Below, one piece after another: positions 17,058 through 26,495 of a DNA stretch of 64,000 bases. Both the position numbers and the translations under genes were made by a program. Source of the stretch: Mariniflexile maritimum (lineage in GTDB: Bacteria; Bacteroidota; Bacteroidia; Flavobacteriales; Flavobacteriaceae); NCBI RefSeq assembly GCF_009746565.1, contig NZ_WRPN01000010.1, positions 62,001 to 126,000 on the forward strand, written 5' to 3'. Below the pieces are notes generated by a model, which saw only the letters and a list, made by a program, of their open reading frames with translations, did not search any database and was not told the DNA's origin. Positions within the stretch are counted from its first letter, which is position 1, and every line of letters starts with the position of its first letter.

Positions 17058-20000
17058 ATGAAGAAATTTCTCCTCTTTTCACTATTGGTTTTGTTCTTCC
17101 AAATAACGTTTGGGCAAACAAAAACAATTACTGGAACTGTAAAAAACAAAGCCGACGGAATTCCAATACCCGGAGTAAACGTAGTTATTAAAGGCACAAC
17201 CAAGGGCAGTACGACCAATTTTGATGGAAATTACAGTATTGCCGCATCCTCGGGCGAAACGTTGGTTTTTAGCTACATAGGATATGAAACAGTACAAATC
17301 AAGCTTGAAGGTCAACAACTAATTAATGTAGATTTGGCTGAAGACACTTCAAAATTAGACGAAGTGGTAGTGGTTGGTTTCGCATCACAAAGAAAAGCCA
17401 ACTTAACAGGTGCTGTGGCCAAAGTTGATGTAGAAAGAGCACTTGGAAGCAAACCCCTAACCGACTTAAGCAAAGGGCTGCAAGGCACCACGGCTGGATT
17501 AAACATAACATTTAACTCTGGAAACATTGGAAGATCTTCGAATATAAACATTCGAGGTGCTGGAACGATTGTAAATGGCGTTGCAACCGGCTCGCCATTG
17601 GTGCTGGTTGACGGCGTACCATCGGACATGTCGCTTATTAACCCCGAAGATGTTGCTTCAATGTCAGTGCTTAAAGATGCAGCTTCAGCTTCTATTTATG
17701 GGGCTCGTGCCGCTTTTGGCGTTATTTTAATAACCACTAAAAATGGAAAAAACGCCAAAGGAAAAGTATCGTTTTCATATAGCCACAATTATGGCTGGAG
17801 CAACCCAATTTCGTTAGTAGATTTCCTCGACCCTACCATTGAACTTCCTGCGATGATAGAGGCACAGGCCCGTGCGGGAAATGCAAATCCTGAATCGTTT
17901 GGAATGAATTACAAAACATTGCTCCCCGGCATCATAAATTGGAAGGCAAATTATGCCGCTACAAGGAGTAAAAATGACAAGAACATGATTTTAGGAGAGG
18001 ATTTTGATGTCATTGGAGGAAAAGAATATTTTTATAGAATTTGGGACCCACACCAAGAAATGTTGAAGAAAAATGCTGTTCAATCCTATCATAATTTTTC
18101 AGCACAAGGTTCCTTGGGCGATAAAAGCTCGTTTATAGTTTCTCTGGGTGTTTCAAATCAAGAGGGCATAATGAATATAAGTACCGAAAGCAATGAAAGA
18201 ATAAATTTAAACATGGGCATGACCACCCAGTTAACCAATTGGCTATCAGGCGATTTTAAAGTACTTTCTTCAGCTCAAGAATACAAATCGCCCTTTAACT
18301 ATTACAATAGTGGTTTGGATACCGCTGGCAACGGTTATTTTGGTTATTACATGCGCTGGGGCTCGTATTTCCCTTACGGAACTTATAATGGCATCTCGTT
18401 CCGCCATGCACCTGGCTACATGAATAATGCATCCATGAACAAAAGAACGGAAAACGATATGCGCTTAAGTGCCAAGTTAACAGCGCAGATTACCCAAGAC
18501 CTAAACATAATAGGCGAATATAGCATAAACAACAATTATTCTAGCTATAAAATGAATGGTGGCCAAATTCCATTGTGGGATTGGTGGACTGGTGCAGCCG
18601 ATTTAGTTGCAGGAAAACCTACAATGATGGAATCTGGTAATGATTTTGTAGCGCAAGCAAAATCATCATACATAACAAATGTTGCTAACATATATGCCAA
18701 CTATTCCAAAACCTTCAACAACATCCATAATTTCAAGGCCTTGGCTGGATTAAACTCTGAATGGCAATCTTTTGAAAGAACTTATGCACGCAGAAACACG
18801 CTTTTGGACAAAAACAAACCTGAATTTAATTTAGCTATTGGCGATCAATTTACATCACCTCTTTCCTCAAACTCTGTATTGAACCCTGGTTTATCAGAGT
18901 ATGCCATTGCTGGATTTTTTGCACGTGTAAATTATGATTACAACGACACCTATTTATTGGAATTAAACGCACGTTATGATGGGTCCTCAAAATTTCCGTC
19001 GCAAGAGCAATGGGGATTTTTCCCATCGGCTTCAGCAGGTTATAGAATTTCAAATGAAAAATTCATGGAAGGCACCCGCAATTGGTTAAATGATTTAAAA
19101 TTACGTGCGTCGATTGGTTCCATAGGAAATCAGAACATTGCAAACAATGCATTTTTATCGGTAATGAACAGGTCCAATCCTTGGTGGTTAGGAAGCGGCG
19201 CGTCCATACCTCCTTCAGTTTCTTTACCTAGCAATGTTGATGAAAATTTAACCTGGGAAAAGGTAACCACACAGGATATTGGGTTAGACTTAAGGATTTT
19301 TAATATGTTAGGAGTGACATTTGACTACTACCAACGCGACACCAAAGGAATGTTATCTCCGGGTAAAACACTTCCCGGGTCTTTTGGGCAATCTGCGGCA
19401 AACACAAACTCCGGTAATCTTAGAACCAAAGGCTGGGAGCTTGCCATTAATTTCAACAAAGAAATAAATAGCAACATTGCTGTATATGCAGATCTTACCT
19501 TGTCTGACTATACCACAGAGGTTACAGAATGGAACAACACCTCTAAATTATTAGGTTCATTTTATGCAGGCCAAAAAATTGGCGAGATTTGGGGATTAAC
19601 TACCGAAAGACTTATTCAAGCAACAGACAATATTGATGCCACTGGGTTAATTGTTAATGGTGTCGATTTTAAAAATGTACGCTCAGGTGTTTTTAAATAT
19701 GGCCCCGGCGATGTTCTGTACAAGGACTTGAATGACGACAAACAAATTTCTAGAGGCGCAGGAACAGCCGATGATTCGGGGGATTTAAGCGTAATAGGCA
19801 ATACAACTCCTAGATATCAATATGGAATACGTCTTGGAGGAACTTTTTATGGGTTCGACCTTGATGCCTTTTTCCAAGGTGTTGGTGAGCGCCAATATTG
19901 GGCAACTTCCGATTTAATTTTACCATTTTACAACAGAACCGATGCCATGTACGCACACATGAACGATTACTGGACACCTGATAACACCGATGCCTATTAC

Positions 20001-20324
20001 CCAAATCCGTATCCAAACCATGCAGGAAATGCTTTTGGTTCTTACGCACCAGGTTCAAATAATTTTGTAGCACAGTCAAGATATTTACAAAATATGGCCT
20101 ATTTAAGATTAAAAAGCTTAACCGTGGGCTATACGGTACCTAAAAACTTCGTTGAAAAAATAGGCGTGGATAAAATACGGGCCTATATATCTGGTATCAA
20201 TCTCTTAACCATTAAAGATGACAATTTACCGGTAGATCCTGAAATTAACGATTCTGAAGCAGCATGGGGAAGAACCTTCCCGTACTCAAAAACATGGTCT
20301 GTGGGTCTTCAACTTGCATTTTAA
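17058..20324 (+). CDS. SusC/RagA-family TonB-linked outer membrane transporter
   Basis: The 1088-residue protein is the outer-membrane channel of a SusCD uptake system. A signal peptide (about 1-19) precedes a carboxypeptidase-regulatory-like domain (about 22-100, with GIPIPGVNVVIKGT and GNYSI). A TonB-box-like segment follows (DEVVVVGF), then the plug domain (about 115-235, including LVLVDGVPSD and the SVLKDAASASIYGARA signature) and a long beta-barrel ending with aromatic LQLAF. With SusD it imports oligomers too large for porins, energised by TonB. Ligand cannot be read from sequence; the neighbours argue for peptidoglycan fragments. First gene of the plus-strand arm, under the candidate operator. 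Confidence 0.95.
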   Translation: MKKFLLFSLLVLFFQITFGQTKTITGTVKNKADGIPIPGVNVVIKGTTKGSTTNFDGNYSIAASSGETLVFSYIGYETVQIKLEGQQLINVDLAEDTSKLDEVVVVGFASQRKANLTGAVAKVDVERALGSKPLTDLSKGLQGTTAGLNITFNSGNIGRSSNINIRGAGTIVNGVATGSPLVLVDGVPSDMSLINPEDVASMSVLKDAASASIYGARAAFGVILITTKNGKNAKGKVSFSYSHNYGWSNPISLVDFLDPTIELPAMIEAQARAGNANPESFGMNYKTLLPGIINWKANYAATRSKNDKNMILGEDFDVIGGKEYFYRIWDPHQEMLKKNAVQSYHNFSAQGSLGDKSSFIVSLGVSNQEGIMNISTESNERINLNMGMTTQLTNWLSGDFKVLSSAQEYKSPFNYYNSGLDTAGNGYFGYYMRWGSYFPYGTYNGISFRHAPGYMNNASMNKRTENDMRLSAKLTAQITQDLNIIGEYSINNNYSSYKMNGGQIPLWDWWTGAADLVAGKPTMMESGNDFVAQAKSSYITNVANIYANYSKTFNNIHNFKALAGLNSEWQSFERTYARRNTLLDKNKPEFNLAIGDQFTSPLSSNSVLNPGLSEYAIAGFFARVNYDYNDTYLLELNARYDGSSKFPSQEQWGFFPSASAGYRISNEKFMEGTRNWLNDLKLRASIGSIGNQNIANNAFLSVMNRSNPWWLGSGASIPPSVSLPSNVDENLTWEKVTTQDIGLDLRIFNMLGVTFDYYQRDTKGMLSPGKTLPGSFGQSAANTNSGNLRTKGWELAINFNKEINSNIAVYADLTLSDYTTEVTEWNNTSKLLGSFYAGQKIGEIWGLTTERLIQATDNIDATGLIVNGVDFKNVRSGVFKYGPGDVLYKDLNDDKQISRGAGTADDSGDLSVIGNTTPRYQYGIRLGGTFYGFDLDAFFQGVGERQYWATSDLILPFYNRTDAMYAHMNDYWTPDNTDAYYPNPYPNHAGNAFGSYAPGSNNFVAQSRYLQNMAYLRLKSLTVGYTVPKNFVEKIGVDKIRAYISGINLLTIKDDNLPVDPEINDSEAAWGRTFPYSKTWSVGLQLAF

Positions 20325-20346
20325 TAATAATAAAAAATTTAAGAAA

Positions 20347-22074
20347 ATGAGAAAATCAATAAAAAACTCCAAGATACAGCTAGTGGTACTTGTACTTACA
20401 ATGGCAGGTCTGTCTTTTAGCTGCTCTGATTTTTTGGACACGCCTCCTAAAGACATCTTCACAGATGATAACTTCTGGACTTCTGAAAACAATGTTAGAA
20501 CCTTTTCATGGTTGAATTACGATACTTTTTACGGATATGGAAACAATGCAGGAACAACTGCCGACTTCTATTTCCATAATTCATCAAATTTTGATGATAA
20601 TTTAAGCATGAACGTTTTCACCACCTTCAGTACTACTGCCAATGCCACAAATTCAAACTGGAACGAATATTACACATTAATCCGTCGTTGTAATTTGATG
20701 CTGGAAAGGGTGCCCACAGTACCAATGGATGAAACAAAAAAGAATCATTTTATAGGGGTTGCCAAATTTTTCCGGGCCTTTACTTATTTCCGTTTAGCAC
20801 AGCAATTCGGAGATGTTCCTTACACCGATGCCTATTTAAACCAAAACGACGTGAATGTTTATAAACCAGCTTTAAGCAGATCTGAAGTTATAAATAATGT
20901 TATTAAGGATTTAGAAGAAGCAACTACATTGCTGTTAACAATTGACGACAAGAATGTTACAGTTAATAAGTTTACAGCTTATGCGCTATTAAGCAGAGTG
21001 TGCCTATATGAAGGAACCCATAGAAAATACAATCTTTCACAACCAGCAAACGAATACCTTCAAAAAGCGAAAGATGCTTCACTAGCCGTTATGAATAATG
21101 CGGCCTATAAATTAAATCCTGATTGGAAATCACTTTACAACTCAGTTGAATTATTAGGCAATACCGAGGTTATATTGGCCAAAAGATATATTAGGGGTGT
21201 ACTTGGAAACTCCATACAAGCATATACCAATACGTCAACCGTACAAAGTGGTTTAACAAAATTTGCGGCAGAAAGTTATACTACAATTAACGGATTACCC
21301 ATTAAACAAGTTGGTGGTAATGGTCAATATTTAGGAGACAATACAATTACCAATGTTTTTGCCAATAGAGACCCGCGTTTTGCAAAAGCCTTTGGCAATG
21401 TTGACTATGCGTATTCTGATAAACCATTAAATGGATTGACCTCCATAACAGGATATGTATTTCAATTGTTTAACAACCCTGCAACCGTGGGCACAGAAGT
21501 AACCACAATAGGGCAAAATCAAATAGATACGCCCCTATTCACGCTAAGCGAGGTTTATTTGAATTATGCAGAAGCTTGTGCAGAACTTGGAACGATAACC
21601 AATGCAGATCTGGATCTATCCATAAACAAAGTACGGGCACGTGCAGGTATAGCAACACTTACCACTAACGGAACCAATGCCCTAGCTGGCGGCATACAAA
21701 TTGACGACCCTCAAAGAGTTTCTAGCTTAGAACAGATTTCTGGAGTGGTTAGCCCAATTATTTGGGAAATACGTCGCGAACGTAGAATTGAGTTTATGAG
21801 TTGGACAACAATGCGTAAAGCAGATATTTACCGTTGGAAAAAAGGCGATTACTTAGATAGTACCAGCAATCCAGATGTTTTACTTGGCGCTAGAATTCCT
21901 TCATTAATTGGAACCAATTCGAAAACAAAGGTCAATGCAGATGGTTATGTTATTCCCTATACCGTTTCAAGAACCTTCATATCGCCTAAACATTATCTAA
22001 CCGCTATTCCAACAAACGATATTAGCCTGTATTTGGTTGAAGGAGTGGAATTAAAACAAAACCCAGGGTGGTAA
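20347..22074 (+). CDS. SusD/RagB-family surface lipoprotein
   Basis: The partner of SusC, a surface substrate-binding lid. The frame is open back to 20314, overlapping susC, but the ATG at 20347 gives a proper lipoprotein signal peptide with lipobox ending SFS-Cys (product 575 residues). SusD-like features include the early DFLDTPPKD motif, TPR-like helices in the first half (RRCNLMLERV, AKFFRAFTYFRLAQQFGDVPY) and the C-terminal IWEIRRERRIEF and MRKADIYRWKKGD segments typical of the RagB/SusD C-terminal domain. The gene follows susC by 22 bases. A hairpin terminator follows. Confidence 0.95.
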   Translation: MRKSIKNSKIQLVVLVLTMAGLSFSCSDFLDTPPKDIFTDDNFWTSENNVRTFSWLNYDTFYGYGNNAGTTADFYFHNSSNFDDNLSMNVFTTFSTTANATNSNWNEYYTLIRRCNLMLERVPTVPMDETKKNHFIGVAKFFRAFTYFRLAQQFGDVPYTDAYLNQNDVNVYKPALSRSEVINNVIKDLEEATTLLLTIDDKNVTVNKFTAYALLSRVCLYEGTHRKYNLSQPANEYLQKAKDASLAVMNNAAYKLNPDWKSLYNSVELLGNTEVILAKRYIRGVLGNSIQAYTNTSTVQSGLTKFAAESYTTINGLPIKQVGGNGQYLGDNTITNVFANRDPRFAKAFGNVDYAYSDKPLNGLTSITGYVFQLFNNPATVGTEVTTIGQNQIDTPLFTLSEVYLNYAEACAELGTITNADLDLSINKVRARAGIATLTTNGTNALAGGIQIDDPQRVSSLEQISGVVSPIIWEIRRERRIEFMSWTTMRKADIYRWKKGDYLDSTSNPDVLLGARIPSLIGTNSKTKVNADGYVIPYTVSRTFISPKHYLTAIPTNDISLYLVEGVELKQNPGW

Positions 22075-22473
22075 TTAAAGTTTAGCAAAATTAATTAGAT
22101 TACCTAAAAAAAACTGGCTCTGGGATAAAAAACACCCAGGGCCAGTATTTTAAAACTAGCTTTTATTATAAGAAGCTTTAAAATTGGATATTGATAGGGA
22201 ATAATGTTGAAAACACAAAGAAAACCTATCTATTGTACAGTAAAAAAGTAACAGATAACGGTTATTATTTTGAATACTTTATAATGCTATTTATCAAATA
22301 TTCATCAAAAAATTTCCGATTCCCCAAATGATTCCATTGTAACAATAAGTTTTACATCCATGTTATAAAAATTCTTAGAAATTTTTATTAAATAAGTGAA
22401 CAAGATTGTCTCAAAATGTTCATAAACAAAAGAATCTACATGAAATTAAGTTCAAACTAATATCTAATTTATA
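22075..22473 (+). other. 399-base intergenic region between susD and the glycosidase gene
   Basis: It holds the hairpin at 22113-22146 and otherwise AT-rich DNA with no open frame that I would call a gene. No exact TAnnTTTG box and no copy of the TGCGTTTTTTA motif was found. A separate promoter for the downstream genes is therefore likely but not located. Confidence 0.6.
22113..22150 (+). terminator. Hairpin terminator after susD
   Basis: CTGGCTCTGGG (22114-22124) pairs with CCCAGGGCCAG (22135-22145) over 11 bp, with one G-T wobble and a 10-base loop, followed by ATTTT. It probably reduces readthrough from susCD into the downstream genes. Confidence 0.7.
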
Positions 22474-24300
22474 ATGAAAAAAAAATACATAAAAACTACA
22501 TGCACTGGACTATTACTTTTCAGTATAGTCTTTATAAACGCTCAATGTTTAACTGATGCCGAATTTAGCAAAACAACCCCAAAACGTGATTTACGCGGTG
22601 TATTTGTGGCTTCTGTTTACAACTTAAATTGGCCTTCAAATCGTTTAGCGACTCCCGCAGTGCAACAATCAGAACTGATAACCATTTTAGATAATTTACA
22701 AGCCAATGGCTATAATAGTGTATTTTTTCAAGTGCGTTCAGAGTGTGATGCCATGTACAACTCTACTATTGAACCTTGGTCGCAATGGCTTACAGGAACC
22801 CAAGGATTAGCACCATCGCCATCATGGGACCCGCTTAGTTTTGTTATTAACGAGGCGCACCAAAGGGGCCTGGACCTACACGCTTGGTTAAATCCATATA
22901 GAGCCCAAACTTCAGCAACCGCAACCTATCCAAAAGCAACAAATCATGTAATGAATACAAACCCAAATTGGATAATCGACCCTGTTTTTTCACCAGACAG
23001 TCAACCGAATTTGAGAATTTTAAATCCAGGCTTACCAGCTGTAAAGGATTATATTATTTCAATTGTACAAGATATAGCAACACGCTATGATGTTGATGGT
23101 ATTCATTTTGATGATTATTTTTATCCTAGTGGTGGCATGGTAACCAACCCCGACAACCAAACATTTATAGATAACAATCCAAATAATATTGCAAATATAG
23201 CAGACTGGCGACGCGATAACGTAAACCAAATGATTTCTGGAACTTATGATGCTATTCAAACTATCAATACAAATCTAAATAAAAACATTGTGTTTGGTGT
23301 AAGTCCAGCTGGAATTTGGAAAAGCGGAACACCTGCGGGTATTTCAGGAAATTCATCCTACTCAGCATTATATTGTGATCCAATAGCATGGTTAGATGCA
23401 GGAAAAGTAGATTATTTAGCACCTCAATTATATTGGAAAATAACCGGAGCTCAAGATTATGTAGCCCTATCACAATGGTGGAACGACCAAGCAAAACTTA
23501 AAAACAAACAGTTGTATTTAAGTCAGGCTTATTATAAAATGGAGGATAGTAATAATTGGGCTGTAACTGAAATACAAAGTCAAATAAATCAAAATAGAGC
23601 TACCACAATGGATGCAACTTTTGGGCAAATAGCTTATAGTTATGCTGCATTAAAAAATAATGCAAAAAATATAAATACTACGCTTACTGCAAACCAATTC
23701 AAGTACAAGTCCTTTGCTCCACCCATTGCGGGAAAAGACCCTATTTGCCCCAACCCTCCAATTAATATTCGATTTGTTGCCAACACCCTAACATGGGATA
23801 TTCCAGCGGCGGCGGCAGATGGCGACCTACCCGTAAAATATGTTGTATATGCCTTTGATAATCCTGCTGAAGCAATTTCGAATAAAGATGATGGATCAAA
23901 AATAATAGATATTGTTTCAGGAAATCAATTGATTGTGGCCCAATCATTAATTGATACCAAATATTTTGTAGTAACATCCTTAGATAAAAACAATAATGAA
24001 GCTGGGGATTTCAATACCACATTAGAAAATCCTACATTCAAAATGCTTGCTAACAGCCCATTTAAAGTATATCCAAATCCATTTACTAACCAGTTTGAAG
24101 TTGATTTTAAAAACTCACTTTCAAACCACGCCATTGTTTCAATGTATGACGCTACAGGAAAGCAAGTTTGGAAACAGAAATATCTCGTTCAAAATTCAAA
24201 AATCTTAATAACTCCTGTTAAATTAACGAAAGGTTTGTATTATGTAAACGTCAATTTTGAAAATGGCAGCTGTGAACGTTTTAAAATGATTAAAAATTAG
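22474..24300 (+). CDS. GHL10 (DUF187) glycoside hydrolase with type IX secretion sorting domain, DigH-like
   Basis: The 608-residue protein has a signal peptide (about 1-23) and a family-10-like glycosyl hydrolase TIM barrel (about 36-335) with the motifs LRGVFVASV, VFFQVRSECDAMY, LHAWLNPYRA, YDVDGIHFDDYFYP and YLAPQLYWK. A fibronectin-like region (about 425-510) follows, then a C-terminal domain from about 530 starting VYPNPF and ending YYVNVNF...FKMIKN, the pattern of type A T9SS sorting domains. The E. coli relative DigH (YddW) cleaves denuded peptidoglycan strands, as established for that protein. I infer a secreted or surface enzyme acting on peptidoglycan glycan chains, feeding SusCD. 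Confidence 0.88.
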   Translation: MKKKYIKTTCTGLLLFSIVFINAQCLTDAEFSKTTPKRDLRGVFVASVYNLNWPSNRLATPAVQQSELITILDNLQANGYNSVFFQVRSECDAMYNSTIEPWSQWLTGTQGLAPSPSWDPLSFVINEAHQRGLDLHAWLNPYRAQTSATATYPKATNHVMNTNPNWIIDPVFSPDSQPNLRILNPGLPAVKDYIISIVQDIATRYDVDGIHFDDYFYPSGGMVTNPDNQTFIDNNPNNIANIADWRRDNVNQMISGTYDAIQTINTNLNKNIVFGVSPAGIWKSGTPAGISGNSSYSALYCDPIAWLDAGKVDYLAPQLYWKITGAQDYVALSQWWNDQAKLKNKQLYLSQAYYKMEDSNNWAVTEIQSQINQNRATTMDATFGQIAYSYAALKNNAKNINTTLTANQFKYKSFAPPIAGKDPICPNPPINIRFVANTLTWDIPAAAADGDLPVKYVVYAFDNPAEAISNKDDGSKIIDIVSGNQLIVAQSLIDTKYFVVTSLDKNNNEAGDFNTTLENPTFKMLANSPFKVYPNPFTNQFEVDFKNSLSNHAIVSMYDATGKQVWKQKYLVQNSKILITPVKLTKGLYYVNVNFENGSCERFKMIKN

Positions 24301-24329
24301 TCAATTCCAAAAATCAAATTAAATATGCA

Positions 24330-25535
24330 ATGGTAAAATTAATAACAAAAATCACGTTTCTAATTTTTCTTTTATCGTACATCCCAACCAATATATATGC
24401 TTTCCAAAAAATTGCGCAAAATAAAGGGACTAAATACAATAGAAATGCTATAAAAACTGGAGCTGATAATTACGAAATGTATTTGCCGTTATTAAAAAAC
24501 AAAAAGGTTGGAATCATTACAAATCAAACGGGAATTCTATCAAATAAAACACATCTGGTTGATTTTCTGTTAGAAAAAAAAATAGCACTACAAACTATTT
24601 TTGCTCCCGAACATGGGTTTAGGGGTACTGCAGATGCCGGCGAACGTATTGTTGATGGCAAGGATCCAAGAACAGGATTGCCTATCGTTTCTTTGTACGG
24701 AGACAATAAAAAGCCCAAAAACGAACAATTAGCAGGTATTGACATGTTGGTATTCGACCTGCAAGATGTTGGAGCACGTTTCTACACCTACATTTCTTCG
24801 TTGCATTATGTAATGGAAGCCTGTGCCGATAACAACATCCCGCTCTTAATACTCGATCGTCCTAACCCTAATGGCAGCATCGTTGATGGGCCGCTTTTAG
24901 AAACAGAATTTACCAGTTTTGTTGGCATGCACCCCATTCCGTTGCTTCATGGCATGACCATTGGCGAGTATGGCAAAATGATTAATGGCGAAAAATGGCT
25001 AAAAAACAGTATAAAATGTAAGTTAACCGTTATTCCATGCTCAAACTATACCCGCAACCTGCCCTATAGCTTGCCTGTAAAGCCTTCGCCAAATTTACCC
25101 AACGACCAGTCTATTAATCTGTACGCCAGTTTGTGCCTTTTTGAGGGCACAAACGTAAGTATGGGAAGAGGCACCGATAAGCAGTTTCAAATTTATGGTT
25201 CACCTTTTTTAGCCCAAACTCATTTTAATTTTAAGTTTACTCCCAAGCCTAATTTTGGTGCCAAAAACCCACTTTATAATGGAGAGGTATGTTTTGGTGA
25301 AGATTTAACAAATTACCCCAAATTAACAAAGTTAGAACTAAAATGGCTAATTAAAGCATACCAAAACACGAGCGATAAAACCAAATTTTTCAATCAGTTT
25401 TTCACAAAACTTGCAGGCACAAAAAAATTACAACAGCAAATAGAGAACGGAATTCCTGAAAGCAAAATCAGGGAAAGTTGGCAAAAAGATTTAGATGCAT
25501 TTAAAAAAATGCGCTTAAAATACCTCATTTATTGA
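24330..25535 (+). CDS. DUF1343 exo-beta-N-acetylmuramidase, NamZ-like (GH171)
   Basis: The 401-residue exported protein (signal peptide about 1-24) belongs to the DUF1343 family. B. subtilis NamZ, the founding characterised member, releases MurNAc from the non-reducing end of peptidoglycan glycans. Recognisable segments are KVGIITNQTGI, the APEHGFRG loop with its conserved Glu, SLYGDNKKP, VFDLQDVGARFYTYI, LILDRPNPN and GTNVSMGRGTDKQF. It starts 29 bases after the glycosidase gene and precedes murQ, consistent with one transcript. Naming it namZ is reasonable by family and context, but activity is inferred. Confidence 0.88.
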   Translation: MVKLITKITFLIFLLSYIPTNIYAFQKIAQNKGTKYNRNAIKTGADNYEMYLPLLKNKKVGIITNQTGILSNKTHLVDFLLEKKIALQTIFAPEHGFRGTADAGERIVDGKDPRTGLPIVSLYGDNKKPKNEQLAGIDMLVFDLQDVGARFYTYISSLHYVMEACADNNIPLLILDRPNPNGSIVDGPLLETEFTSFVGMHPIPLLHGMTIGEYGKMINGEKWLKNSIKCKLTVIPCSNYTRNLPYSLPVKPSPNLPNDQSINLYASLCLFEGTNVSMGRGTDKQFQIYGSPFLAQTHFNFKFTPKPNFGAKNPLYNGEVCFGEDLTNYPKLTKLELKWLIKAYQNTSDKTKFFNQFFTKLAGTKKLQQQIENGIPESKIRESWQKDLDAFKKMRLKYLIY

Positions 25536-25618
25536 TGCAATATCAGCGTGCCCTATTTTACACAGTACGTTATACCGAAAACCAACTATTTACCAATAAA
25601 ATAGCAAAAAATTAAAAA

Positions 25619-26446
25619 ATGGCAAAGAAAAATCCAGATACAGAACGAGAATCACTGTATTCCAATCTTGATAAAATGAGTACCAATGAATTACTTTCCA
25701 ACATTAACAAAGAAGATAAGAAAGTAGCGGATATTATTGAAAAGCAAATTCCTAACATTGAAAAATTGGTGGACGTTATCGTTTCCAAAATGAAACTGGG
25801 CGGTCGATTATTTTACATTGGCGCGGGAACGTCGGGGCGTATTGGGATTCTTGACGCTTCGGAGTGCCCACCCACTTTTGGGGTACCCGACAATTGGATC
25901 ATCGGTCTTATTGCAGGCGGCGACTCGGCCATTAGAAAAGCTGTTGAAAATGCCGAAGACGATATTGATCAAGCCTGGAGAGACTTATTGGCCTACGATA
26001 TATCGCCTTTAGATGTTGTTATAGGCATTGCAGCCTCTGGTAACACGCCGTATGTAATTGGAGGGCTTAAAAAAGCCAGAGAGAACCATATTGTTACCGG
26101 AAGCATTGCCTGCAACAGCGATAGCTTAATTTCAAAGCAAGCAGAATATCCCATTGAGTTGATTGTTGGGCCAGAATTCCTTACCGGAAGCACCCGCATG
26201 AAAGCAGGCACTTCCCAAAAACTTGTTTTAAATATGATTTCAACATCGATAATGATAAAGCTTGGGCGCATTTATGGGAATAAAATGATTGATATGCAAC
26301 TATCGAATAAAAAATTAGTGAAAAGAGGTGTGGAAATGATTGTAGAGGAATTACACGTTAGCAAAAAATTGGCTTCTGAACTTTTAAAAAAACACAAAAG
26401 CGTTCGAGCTGTATTATTGGCCGAAAACAAAAATTTACAAATTTAA
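25619..26446 (+). CDS. murQ: N-acetylmuramic acid 6-phosphate etherase
   Basis: MurQ splits the lactyl ether of MurNAc-6-phosphate, giving GlcNAc-6-phosphate and D-lactate in the cytoplasm. The 275-residue protein has the SIS sugar-isomerase fold with the phosphate-binding YIGAGTSGRIG segment. Glu82 (in ASECPPTFG) and Glu113 (in NAEDD) align with the catalytic Glu83 and Glu114 of the E. coli enzyme, and the TGSTRMKAGT signature is present. Slightly shorter than the E. coli protein at the C-terminus. This is the defining enzyme of muramic-acid catabolism and anchors the interpretation of the locus. Confidence 0.97.
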   Translation: MAKKNPDTERESLYSNLDKMSTNELLSNINKEDKKVADIIEKQIPNIEKLVDVIVSKMKLGGRLFYIGAGTSGRIGILDASECPPTFGVPDNWIIGLIAGGDSAIRKAVENAEDDIDQAWRDLLAYDISPLDVVIGIAASGNTPYVIGGLKKARENHIVTGSIACNSDSLISKQAEYPIELIVGPEFLTGSTRMKAGTSQKLVLNMISTSIMIKLGRIYGNKMIDMQLSNKKLVKRGVEMIVEELHVSKKLASELLKKHKSVRAVLLAENKNLQI

Positions 26447-26495
26447 CCGAACAGCCACCACCGCTTAACAAATTCATGAACTCTAAACGCATCAA

